This document shows positions 12,693-19,970 of a stretch of DNA of 21,180 nt, one piece after another. Position 1 is the first letter of the stretch. Each line of letters starts with the position of its first letter. Below the pieces are notes generated by a model. The model saw nothing but the letters and a program-made list of their open reading frames with translations, did not search any database and had not been told where the DNA came from. A program made the translations under genes and the position numbers. The DNA is from Clostridia bacterium (lineage in GTDB: Bacteria > Bacillota > Clostridia > Oscillospirales > Acutalibacteraceae): assembly GCA_900769775.1 (NCBI GenBank), contig CAAGHT010000070.1, positions 1 to 21,180 of the forward strand. Reading direction: 5' to 3'.

Positions 12693-14345
12693 ATGAACGA
12701 TTTTGAAAGAATGGCGGAGCTGCTGCTCCCGAACATTACAAAAGAGCCCGACTATTACGAGGCGCTCTATCCCGTGAGAGACCTTGCCGAGGGCGCAAGA
12801 GTTGTCAGAATTGCGCCGAGCCCGACAGGCTATCTCCACCTCGGAACACTCTTTATGTCCCTTGTCAACAGAATCACTGCCGACTCAACGGGCGGCATCT
12901 TCTTCCTCCGTGTTGAGGATACCGACAAGAAGCGCGAGATTGAGGGCGGTGTAGATGATATTATAAACGGTCTTGCCCGTTTTGGAATAAATATCGATGA
13001 GGGCTTTGTAACGCCTACAGAGGAAAAGGGAGTTTATGGACCCTATAAGCAGAGCCTTCGAGCTGAGATTTATCAGTGCTATGCCAAAAAGCTGATAAAA
13101 GAGGGTCTGGCTTATCCCTGCTTCTGCACCGCAGAGGAATTAGAGGCTGTCAGAGCCGAGCAGGAAAAGAATAAAATTCGTACAGGCTATCACGGCGAAT
13201 ATGCCATTCACAGAAATATAACGGTAGAAGAGGCAGAGGCTTTGATAAAAGAGGGCAAGCCCTATGTTGTTCGCCTTAAGTCTCCCGGAAATGAAGAAAA
13301 CAAGGTTATCTTTGACGATGCAATAAAGGGCAAGGTCGAAATGCCCGAGAACGATGAGGACTTTGTAATACTCAAGTCCGATGGAATTCCTACCTATCAC
13401 TTTGCTCACGCCGTTGATGACCATCTTATGAGAACAACCCATGTTATCCGTGGTGATGAGTGGCTGTCAAGTGTGCCGAAGCATATTCAGCTCTTTAAGC
13501 TGCTCGGCTTCAAGGTGCCGAAGTTCTGTCATGTTGCTCCCATTATGAAGCTTGACAACGGCGCAAAAAGAAAAATTTCAAAGAGAAAAGACCCCGAGGC
13601 AGCAGTTTACTACTTTGCCGAGGAGGGCTATGACGCACTGAGCGTTATCGAGTATCTTATGACGGTGGCCTCCTCCGAGTTTGAGGATTGGCGCCGCGCT
13701 AACCCCGATGAGTCCTATAAAAAATTCAAATTTAACCTTAAAAAGATGTCGGTTTCGGGCGCACTGTTTGATAATGACAAGCTGAATGATGTTTCAAAGA
13801 ATGTTGTTTCCAAGATGGACAGCAAAACGGTTGTTGAAAAGCTTACCGCTTGGGCAAAGGAGTTTGACCCCGAATTTTACGAGGTTCTCACTCGCGATAT
13901 TGACTATACAAGCAGAGTATTTGCAATCGACCGCGATGTGCCGAAGCCGAGAAAAGACATTGCAAAATGGAACGAAGCCAAGGAATACTGCGCTTACTTC
14001 TATCCCGAGTATTACGAAGCAGGAGTTACACTTCCCGAAAATATCGCCAATGATGATGCAAAAGCCTTCCTCAGAGCGTATAAAGAGGTTTACAGTGCAA
14101 ACGATACCAAGGAAGAATGGTTCCAGAGAATCAAGGATGTCTGCCCTGCACTCGGTTTTGCCGCCGACACCAAGGAATATAAGGCAAACAAAGAGGCCTA
14201 TAAGGGAAGCGCGGGCGACCTTTCAACAGTTCTCCGCCTCGCCGTTACAGGCAGAAGAAACACCCCCGACCTTTGCAGCATAATGCAGGTGCTAGGGGTT
14301 AATGAATGTATTAAGAGAATAGATTCTGCAATAAAGGAGCTATAA
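12693..14345 (+). CDS. gltX: Glutamyl-tRNA synthetase
   Basis: A 550-residue class I synthetase charging tRNA with Glu. The signature APSPTGYLHLGT has the HIGH-type motif HLGT at 49-52. FLRVEDTDKKR lies near 71 and the KMSKS-type KISKRKD at 294-300. It is longer than the roughly 470-490 residues of many bacterial GluRS, with extra sequence in the C-terminal half, a form I associate with Clostridia. Start ATG at 12693 after GAGGAG. glnS follows 2 nt after the stop, so this is one operon. No T-box leader fits in the 48-bp gap after nrdR. Confidence 0.95.
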   Translation: MNDFERMAELLLPNITKEPDYYEALYPVRDLAEGARVVRIAPSPTGYLHLGTLFMSLVNRITADSTGGIFFLRVEDTDKKREIEGGVDDIINGLARFGINIDEGFVTPTEEKGVYGPYKQSLRAEIYQCYAKKLIKEGLAYPCFCTAEELEAVRAEQEKNKIRTGYHGEYAIHRNITVEEAEALIKEGKPYVVRLKSPGNEENKVIFDDAIKGKVEMPENDEDFVILKSDGIPTYHFAHAVDDHLMRTTHVIRGDEWLSSVPKHIQLFKLLGFKVPKFCHVAPIMKLDNGAKRKISKRKDPEAAVYYFAEEGYDALSVIEYLMTVASSEFEDWRRANPDESYKKFKFNLKKMSVSGALFDNDKLNDVSKNVVSKMDSKTVVEKLTAWAKEFDPEFYEVLTRDIDYTSRVFAIDRDVPKPRKDIAKWNEAKEYCAYFYPEYYEAGVTLPENIANDDAKAFLRAYKEVYSANDTKEEWFQRIKDVCPALGFAADTKEYKANKEAYKGSAGDLSTVLRLAVTGRRNTPDLCSIMQVLGVNECIKRIDSAIKEL

Positions 14346-14347
14346 TT

Positions 14348-16039
14348 ATGGCAGAAGAAATTATTAAAACCGAAGGCGCAGAGGAGACTGCTGCACCGTC
14401 CAACTTTATTTATGATTTTATTGATAAGGACTTAGCCGAGGGCGTTTACAAAAGAGTTCAGACCCGTTTCCCGCCCGAGCCTAACGGATATCTCCATATC
14501 GGTCACGCAAAGGCTATTTGCATCGATTTTGGTACAGCTGAAAAATACGGCGGCACTTGTAACCTGCGTCTTGACGATACCAACCCCACCAAGGAGGATG
14601 TTGAGTATGTAGACGCTATTATGGAGGATATCGAGTGGCTTGGCTTTAAGTGGGACAATGTTTATTACGCTTCCGACTATTTCGATTTTATCCACGAGTG
14701 TGCATATCGTCTTATCGATAAGGGACTTGCCTATGTTGATGAGTCTACTCCCGATGAGATAAGAGAAATGCGCGGCACACTCACCGAAGCCGGTAAGGAG
14801 AGCCCTTACAGAAACAGACCTATTGAGGAGAGCCGCGATTTATTTACAAGAATGACTGCAGGCGAGTTTGAAAACGGCGCTATGGTTCTTCGTGCAAAGA
14901 TTGATATGGCTTCCTCAAATATAAATATGCGCGACCCGATAATTTACAGAATTATGAAGGTTGCTCACCACAGAACAGGAGACAAGTGGTGCGTTTATCC
15001 TATGTACGACTTTGCTCATCCTCTTTCTGATACCAAGGAGGGTGTAACTCATTCTCTTTGCTCACTCGAATTTGAAAATCACAGACCCCTTTATAATTGG
15101 TTCCTTGAAAAGTTAGAGCTAGCTGAGCCCTCTCGCCAGATTGAGTTTGCAAGAATGAATGTAAACTACACTCTCACCAGTAAGAGAAAGTGCTTAAAGC
15201 TCGTTAACGACGGTCTCGTTTCGGGCTGGGATGACCCGAGAATGGCAACAATCTGCGGTATGAGAAGAAGAGGCTATCCGAGCGCCGCAATCCGCAATTT
15301 TGTCGAGAAGATCGGTGTCAGCAAGGCATATAGCGTTATCGACTATGCTCTGCTTGAGTCCTGCGTTCGCGATGATCTTAACTTTAACGCAGATAGAGCT
15401 ATGGCAGTGCTCCGCCCGCTTCGAGTTGTGGTAGATAACTACCCCGAGGATAAGTGCGAGGAGATTGAGGTTGAAATTAACCCCAATAAGCCCGAGCTCG
15501 GAACAAAAACCGTAACCTTTTCTAAAAATCTCTTTATCGAGCAGGACGACTTTATGCTTGATCCTCCCGGAAAGTATTTCAGACTTTGTCCCACAAAGGA
15601 AGTCAGACTCAAGGGCGCTTATTTCGTAAAATACGCTTCTCACGAAGAGGATGAAAACGGCAATATCACATGTGTTCACGTAACCTATGACCCTGAGTCC
15701 TACGGCGGCGAGAGCCCTGACGGCAGAAAGGTTAAGGGAACACTCCACTGGGTATCTGCCGACCATGCAGTAGATGCAACAGTTCGTCTTTATGACCGCC
15801 TTTTCAATGTTGAGAACCCGTCGGATGAAGAGGGCGTGTCCTCCTTTGCTGATAACCTGAATCCTGAGTCCCTTACCGTTTTAGAGGGATGTAAGCTTGA
15901 GGCGTCTTTGGCAAAAGCCAAGGTTGGCGACGGCTTCCAGTTTATGCGGCAGGGCTATTTCTGCCTTGATAAGGACTCAACCGACGGCAACCTTGTGTTC
16001 AACCGCACAGTAGCACTTAAGGATTCGTTTAAGAAATGA
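14348..16039 (+). CDS. glnS: Glutaminyl-tRNA synthetase
   Basis: A 563-residue class I synthetase charging tRNA(Gln) directly. FPPEPNGYLHIGHAK at 41-55 contains HIGH at 50-53. RLDDTNPTKE follows at 74-83. The KMSKS-type loop reads TSKRK at 277-281, with Thr where E. coli has Met. The C-terminal beta-barrel anticodon domain follows. Start ATG at 14348, ribosome site AAGGAG in the end of gltX. A GlnRS next to GluRS means Gln-tRNA need not depend on the GatCAB amidotransferase here. The last four bases overlap the next gene. Confidence 0.97.
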   Translation: MAEEIIKTEGAEETAAPSNFIYDFIDKDLAEGVYKRVQTRFPPEPNGYLHIGHAKAICIDFGTAEKYGGTCNLRLDDTNPTKEDVEYVDAIMEDIEWLGFKWDNVYYASDYFDFIHECAYRLIDKGLAYVDESTPDEIREMRGTLTEAGKESPYRNRPIEESRDLFTRMTAGEFENGAMVLRAKIDMASSNINMRDPIIYRIMKVAHHRTGDKWCVYPMYDFAHPLSDTKEGVTHSLCSLEFENHRPLYNWFLEKLELAEPSRQIEFARMNVNYTLTSKRKCLKLVNDGLVSGWDDPRMATICGMRRRGYPSAAIRNFVEKIGVSKAYSVIDYALLESCVRDDLNFNADRAMAVLRPLRVVVDNYPEDKCEEIEVEINPNKPELGTKTVTFSKNLFIEQDDFMLDPPGKYFRLCPTKEVRLKGAYFVKYASHEEDENGNITCVHVTYDPESYGGESPDGRKVKGTLHWVSADHAVDATVRLYDRLFNVENPSDEEGVSSFADNLNPESLTVLEGCKLEASLAKAKVGDGFQFMRQGYFCLDKDSTDGNLVFNRTVALKDSFKK

Positions 16040-16785
16040 TAGTTTACGATATTTATGACTTTTTAGATGAAAAGTATGATTTTTCATCGGCACTCGAATA
16101 TGATAATGTCGGTCTTCTTGTCGGCGACGGCAGGGAGAAGGTGACGGGTGTGCTCGTTTGTCTTGACTGTACCGATGAGGCAATAACCGAAGCAGTAAAG
16201 CAGGGTGCAAACCTCATTGTTACCCACCACCCCGTAATATTTGATCCGCTAAAAAGCGTTACCGAGCAGAGCCTTGTCTACAGACTTATCAAAAACGGTA
16301 TTTCGGTAATTTCTGCCCATACAAATCTCGACCAGGCTGACGGCGGAGTGAACGATGCTCTTGCCGAAGCAGTTGGGCTTTCGGATATTGAAAAGATTGC
16401 CGACAGCGAGGGCTTCTTTTACAGAATCGGCGAGCTTTCAGAGCCCGCTACCAGCGAGGAGCTTGCAAGAGCGGTCAGCGAAAGATTATCGCTCCCTGTA
16501 AAATATGTAGGCAATTCCTCCTTTATTAAAAGGGTAGCCGTTTGCTCAGGCTCGGGCGGCAGTATGCTCGGCGAGGTAATAAACACAGGCGTAGACGCCT
16601 ATATTACCGCTGATATAAAGCATAATGTCTTTATGGAGGCTCACGAGGCAGGGCTGACCCTCATTGATGCGGGCCACTTTAACAGCGAGGATATAATTGT
16701 GGAGCCTCTCTCAAAAGAGCTTGGTGCTGCATTCCCCGACCTTGCCGTTACACCCTTTCACTTTTCACCAATAAAATTTGCATAA
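16036..16785 (+). CDS. Nif3-like dinuclear metal-centre protein (DUF34)
   Basis: A 249-residue protein of the widespread NIF3/DUF34/YqfO family, which forms a toroidal hexamer with two metals per subunit; its biochemical role is not settled. Metal-site motifs: THHPVIF near residue 63, SAHTNLDQADGG near 93, and the C-terminal DAGHFNSE. It lacks the middle insert of the longer YqfO forms. Start ATG at 16036 overlaps the glnS stop (ATGA), so translation is coupled. In many Firmicutes this gene sits beside the tRNA m1A22 methyltransferase gene; here it is linked to the synthetases. Stop runs into a shared hairpin. Confidence 0.93.
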   Translation: MIVYDIYDFLDEKYDFSSALEYDNVGLLVGDGREKVTGVLVCLDCTDEAITEAVKQGANLIVTHHPVIFDPLKSVTEQSLVYRLIKNGISVISAHTNLDQADGGVNDALAEAVGLSDIEKIADSEGFFYRIGELSEPATSEELARAVSERLSLPVKYVGNSSFIKRVAVCSGSGGSMLGEVINTGVDAYITADIKHNVFMEAHEAGLTLIDAGHFNSEDIIVEPLSKELGAAFPDLAVTPFHFSPIKFA

Positions 16786-16789
16786 TAAA

Positions 16790-16815
16790 AAACCGTGTGA
16801 GTAATCACACGGTTT
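16790..16815. terminator. Hairpin copy 1; left bracket of cassette 2
   Basis: An 11-bp perfect stem (16790-16800 with 16805-16815), loop GTAA, after TAATAA from the Nif3-like stop. The repeated segment 16783-16815 recurs at 17562-17593 with a one-A length change upstream of CCG and a small shift at the end. The SLOG-like stop codon (16816-16814) overlaps the hairpin. Confidence 0.85.
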
Positions 16816-17260
16816 AAATTTTATCCAAATCATAACTGCCGATATTTATAATTGTTAGTTTTTGCCGAAGTGCTTTTTTAACATACGAATAAGTATTAGT
16901 AAATGTTTGATTAAGATAACATATTAAAAACTTTGAATTTGAAATCATATATAAGTTTCTTTTGATAATTGCAAAGCGCAGCGGAGTTTTTTCAAGAACG
17001 CTCGGGAACATAGTCTTCGAACATGAATAATAGGCATCGTGCTTATAATTAAGATAGGCTAACACAACAATAATTTCTATATCGTAAGATTTTTCAAGTT
17101 CGCATAACGCTTGATATACATAAAAGTCAAAACGCCCATTATTGCCAACATAAAAGGTTGACACATTTTCACACAAAATTAATTTTTCAATTTCTGCATA
17201 AAGAGTGGGAACAATACTGCGGTCGCAGTATTGGTGTCCAATAAATGTACAAGCATTCAT
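16814..17260 (-). CDS. SLOG-like nucleotide-binding-fold protein, cassette 2 cargo
   Basis: A 148-residue protein. The N-terminal CTFIGHQYCD (4-13), the FYVGNNGRFD block near 37-46 and the RFAIIKRNLYMI block near 95 resemble a small clostridial protein family with the SLOG/DUF1273-type fold, which binds nucleotides or their derivatives. In the relatives I remember, a Gly-Gly motif follows the second half (SWGGA-type). Here it reads TFTNTYS, so ligand binding may be changed or lost. Start ATG at 17260 with AGGGGG upstream. It is AT-rich compared with glnS and the CDF gene. Promoter and operator at 17278-17324. SLOG domains occur in nucleotide-signal defence systems, but no effector domain is present. 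Function unknown. Confidence 0.72.
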   Translation of the reverse strand: MNACTFIGHQYCDRSIVPTLYAEIEKLILCENVSTFYVGNNGRFDFYVYQALCELEKSYDIEIIVVLAYLNYKHDAYYSCSKTMFPSVLEKTPLRFAIIKRNLYMISNSKFLICYLNQTFTNTYSYVKKALRQKLTIINIGSYDLDKI

Positions 17261-17277
17261 AATTATCCCCCTAAAAT

Positions 17278-17306
17278 AGTTTAAGGGAATTTCCCTTAAA
17301 AGTCAA
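17278..17306 (-). promoter_or_regulatory. Promoter of the SLOG-like gene
   Basis: Minus strand: TTGACT (17306-17301), 17-bp spacer, TAAACT (17283-17278). The spacer is almost wholly a perfect palindrome, so the promoter is built for repression. Confidence 0.75.
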
Positions 17307-17324
17307 TAAGGTATATTCCCTTAA
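17280..17324. promoter_or_regulatory. Paired palindromic operator for the XRE regulator
   Basis: Site 1: perfect 21-bp palindrome with arms TTTAAGGGAA and TTCCCTTAAA around a central T (17280-17300). Site 2: imperfect copy TAAGGTAT-A-TTCCCTTA (17307-17323), centre 25 bp away. The SLOG-gene -35 box lies between them. Site 2 covers TATATT (17312-17317), a possible -10 of the regulator itself. Confidence 0.72.
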
Positions 17325-17351
17325 GACATAATTATCTTAGAGGTGATTATC

Positions 17352-17564
17352 TTGTTTGAACGAGTAAGAAATTTAAGGGAAGACCGCGATATCAATCAAA
17401 CGCAAATTGCAGAGTATCTGCAAGTACATCAGACCACATATTCTGATTATGAGCTTGGCAATCTCAACATTCCGGTAGATGTTTTGATAAAACTCGCGAA
17501 GTTTTATAACACAAGTATAGATTATCTTGTCGGCTTGACAGATAATCCGAGACCCTATAAATAA
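17352..17564 (+). CDS. XRE-family HTH regulator
   Basis: A 70-residue protein consisting of one HTH_3 domain: MFERVRNLREDRDINQTQIA, then recognition-helix region QTTYSDYELG, then IPVDVLIKLAKFYNTSIDYLVGLTD, the standard end of the domain. Relatives usually start at MFERIR-type sequence, so I choose TTG 17352, 4 nt after AGAGGTGAT. An in-frame GTG at 17345 is not available; the GTG at 17343-17345 adds three residues and lies in the ribosome site. It is divergent from the SLOG-like gene and probably represses it and itself through the palindromes at 17280-17324. Stop is followed by hairpin copy 2. Confidence 0.88.
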   Translation: MFERVRNLREDRDINQTQIAEYLQVHQTTYSDYELGNLNIPVDVLIKLAKFYNTSIDYLVGLTDNPRPYK

Positions 17565-17565
17565 T

Positions 17566-17595
17566 AAAAACCGTGTGAGTAATCACACGGTTTTT
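17566..17595. terminator. Hairpin copy 2; right bracket of cassette 2, shared with CDF gene
   Basis: A 13-bp perfect stem (17566-17578 with 17583-17595), loop GTAA, T-runs on both strands: it can end the XRE gene (+) and the CDF gene (-). The 23-bp core from CCGTGTGAG to CACGGTTT is identical to copy 1, same orientation. Confidence 0.93.
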
Positions 17596-18762
17596 TTATT
17601 TTACAAAATCAATATCAAATTCAATAACGCAGCAATAGGTCGGGTCGATTTCCTTCGCAATGGCTTCAATCTGTTTTCTAAGCTCTGAGTTTTTGCCGCC
17701 CATATCGGCAGGGACGACAACATCGAAAATAAGGTTTGTCCTCTCATCGCTTTTGGGTGTCATTCTGAAATCGTGAATAGTGAGTGAGGGGTGGAGCTCG
17801 CGAATTCGCTCGGCTATAATGCTCTTTGCCTCATTCAGTTTTTCATTATCAACCTCGACGGGGTCCATATGAACGGTAAGATGCACTCCCGTGCGCTCAA
17901 AAACAAGCTTCTCACAAAGGTCAACCTGTTCGTGAATCTTTACAATATCGGCATTGCTCGGCACCTCAACATGAACCGAAGCAAAGCTTCTGCCAACTCC
18001 ATAGTTGTGAGTTATAAGGTCGTGAACACCGAGAAAACCGTCAAAGGACATTATCTCGCGCTCAAGCTCCTTTGCTTTTTCCAAATCGAGGGGTTGTCCA
18101 AGCAGAGGATCAAGGGTCTCCTTTGCGGTTTTAAAGCCTGCAAAGAGAATAAAGAGGGAAATCGCGAGACCGAGATAAGCATCTACCGCAAAGCCCCAGA
18201 AGATATTTACAAGCACCGACACAAGTATAGCCAGCGTGACAATGGCATCATTCAGCGAGTCGGAAGCGGTCGCCTTTACCGCATCGGAATCAATCTTTTT
18301 GCTCACCTTTCGGTTAAATAAGAACATCCAGAATTTTATAAGCACCGAGCAGATAAGAATTATAACCGACAGAGCGCCGAAGGAGAGGGGAGTCGGATTC
18401 AGTATCTTATCAAGGGAGCTCTTAAAAAGCTCAACGCCAACAAGTATTATAAGTCCCGAAACGATAAATGCCGAAATATATTCGTATCTTCCGTGACCGT
18501 AGGGGTGGTCGGGGTCGGCAGGCTTAGATGCAAGGCGAAAGCCGAGCATTGTAACCACCGAGGAGCCCATATCGGTAAGATTGTTAAGGGCATCCGCCAT
18601 TATAGAAATAGAAGCAGACAGAAGTCCGACCGCAAGCTTTAAACCAAAGAGTAAAAGGTTACAGAATATGCCGACAAGGCCTGTCAGATTTCCGCATTTT
18701 GTCCGGTATTCAGGATGATTTTCATCCTGCTTTATAAAAAGCTTTAAAAGTAAGGCTGTCAT
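17596..18762 (-). CDS. Cation diffusion facilitator family transporter
   Basis: A 388-residue membrane exporter of divalent cations. Six hydrophobic segments lie in the first 225 residues. The TM2 metal motif is ADALNNLTD (56-64), DPDHPYGHGRYE follows at 83-94, and the TM5 motif is SDSLNDA. The cytoplasmic C-terminal domain is long and His-containing (THNYGVGRSFASVHVEVP). TM5 has D-xxx-D rather than the H-xxx-D of many Zn exporters, so Mn2+ or Fe2+ is a fair alternative (inference). Start ATG at 18762 shares a base with the ddl stop (TAATG), so it is co-translated with a cell-wall gene. Confidence 0.93.
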   Translation of the reverse strand: MTALLLKLFIKQDENHPEYRTKCGNLTGLVGIFCNLLLFGLKLAVGLLSASISIMADALNNLTDMGSSVVTMLGFRLASKPADPDHPYGHGRYEYISAFIVSGLIILVGVELFKSSLDKILNPTPLSFGALSVIILICSVLIKFWMFLFNRKVSKKIDSDAVKATASDSLNDAIVTLAILVSVLVNIFWGFAVDAYLGLAISLFILFAGFKTAKETLDPLLGQPLDLEKAKELEREIMSFDGFLGVHDLITHNYGVGRSFASVHVEVPSNADIVKIHEQVDLCEKLVFERTGVHLTVHMDPVEVDNEKLNEAKSIIAERIRELHPSLTIHDFRMTPKSDERTNLIFDVVVPADMGGKNSELRKQIEAIAKEIDPTYCCVIEFDIDFVK

Positions 18763-19955
18763 TACATTTTGCTTCCCTTCGCACCCTTAGCACCAAAGGA
18801 AACACCCGAGAGGATATTTGTATCAATGGTAAAGGTGAGATTTTCGCGGTTTCTGTTTCTGCGGAAGGCGAGGGCAATGAGTTTATCTATAAGCTCGGAG
18901 TATTTCATACCGGTTGCCTCCCAAAGATAGAAGGAGAGGGAGCCGGGAATGGTGTTAGCCTCGTTGGCATAAACGGTGTCGGTCGCGGTATCAATAATAA
19001 AGTCGATACGGCAAACACCCGAAGCGCCCATAGCCTTAAATATTTTCTTTGCGAGGTCTCTTATTTCCTCGCTTTTTTCATCACTTATATCGGCGGGTAT
19101 CTTACGCTTAAGAGAAGCCATTCCCTTGCTTCCGCCCTTGGAGTTTGAGGTGTATTTATCCTCATAAGAGAGAATTTCATCATTCATAAAGGGTTCTTCG
19201 CAAACAGAAGCCTCGCACTCGTCGGGGTCGCCCACAACCGAGCAGTTAATCTCGCGGATAGCAGAAACTGCGTGCTCAACAAGCACTGTATCTGCAAAGG
19301 ATACGGCAAGGTCAATTGCATCAATAAGTGCGTTTTTGTCACTTGCCTTTGAAATTCCAACCGAGGAGCCGAGATTAACAGGCTTGACTATTACGGGATA
19401 GCCGAATTCTTTTTCGCATTTTGCAATAACTGCTTCTTTATCCTCGGCATATTCCCTTGCCTTAAAGGTAATGCAGGGAAGAACGGGCAGTCCTGCGTCC
19501 TTTAGCACCGACTTAAACACCGCCTTATCCATTCCAACGGCAGAGGAGAGTACATCGCAGCCGACATAGGGCAGCCCTAAAAATTCAAGATAGCCCTGAA
19601 GAGTTCCGTCCTCACAGTTTGTTCCGTGAACAACGGGGAATGCAACATTGATAACGGTGTCTGCCTTTTTCTTTTTGAAAAGACCGCCCTCAGCGAGAGA
19701 ATGCATAACAACATCCTTTCCACTCCTTATAAGAGTGACCTTTTCGCTCTTTTCGATGAGTGCCTTCATATCGCGGAAGGGCTCAATCTCAAACATCAGG
19801 GGTGATGTATACATCTCTCCGTTTTTCGAAACATAGATAGGAATAATGTCATACTTTTCTTTTTTGACGGCACGCATTGCCTGAACTGCCGAGATAATAG
19901 ATACCTCGTGCTCAACCGAGCGGCAACCGAAGATAAAAGCAACTGTTGTTTTCAT
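18762..19955 (-). CDS. ddl: D-alanine--D-alanine ligase
   Basis: A 397-residue ATP-grasp enzyme making D-Ala-D-Ala for peptidoglycan. EHEVS at 15-19, EDGTLQGYLEFLGLPYVG near 115, VKPVNLGSSVGI near 189, and the C-terminal NEANTIPGSLSFYLW. The omega-loop region reads LSYEDKYTSNSKGG, with the Tyr typical of D-Ala-D-Ala ligases rather than the His-containing loop of VanA-type D-Ala-D-Lac enzymes (inference). It has a short Gly/Lys tail (GAKGAKGSKM). Start ATG at 19955, AAGGAG upstream, 15 bp after the murF stop, matching the substrate order: its product is used by MurF. Confidence 0.96.
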   Translation of the reverse strand: MKTTVAFIFGCRSVEHEVSIISAVQAMRAVKKEKYDIIPIYVSKNGEMYTSPLMFEIEPFRDMKALIEKSEKVTLIRSGKDVVMHSLAEGGLFKKKKADTVINVAFPVVHGTNCEDGTLQGYLEFLGLPYVGCDVLSSAVGMDKAVFKSVLKDAGLPVLPCITFKAREYAEDKEAVIAKCEKEFGYPVIVKPVNLGSSVGISKASDKNALIDAIDLAVSFADTVLVEHAVSAIREINCSVVGDPDECEASVCEEPFMNDEILSYEDKYTSNSKGGSKGMASLKRKIPADISDEKSEEIRDLAKKIFKAMGASGVCRIDFIIDTATDTVYANEANTIPGSLSFYLWEATGMKYSELIDKLIALAFRRNRNRENLTFTIDTNILSGVSFGAKGAKGSKM

Positions 19956-19970
19956 AAATTATACTCCTTA

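Noticed and set aside
15194..15766. A 190-codon minus-strand ORF
   Set aside because: Antisense shadow of glnS, whose motifs and codon pattern run through the whole region.
17791..18321. A 176-codon plus-strand ORF
   Set aside because: Antisense shadow of the CDF transporter; no start signals.
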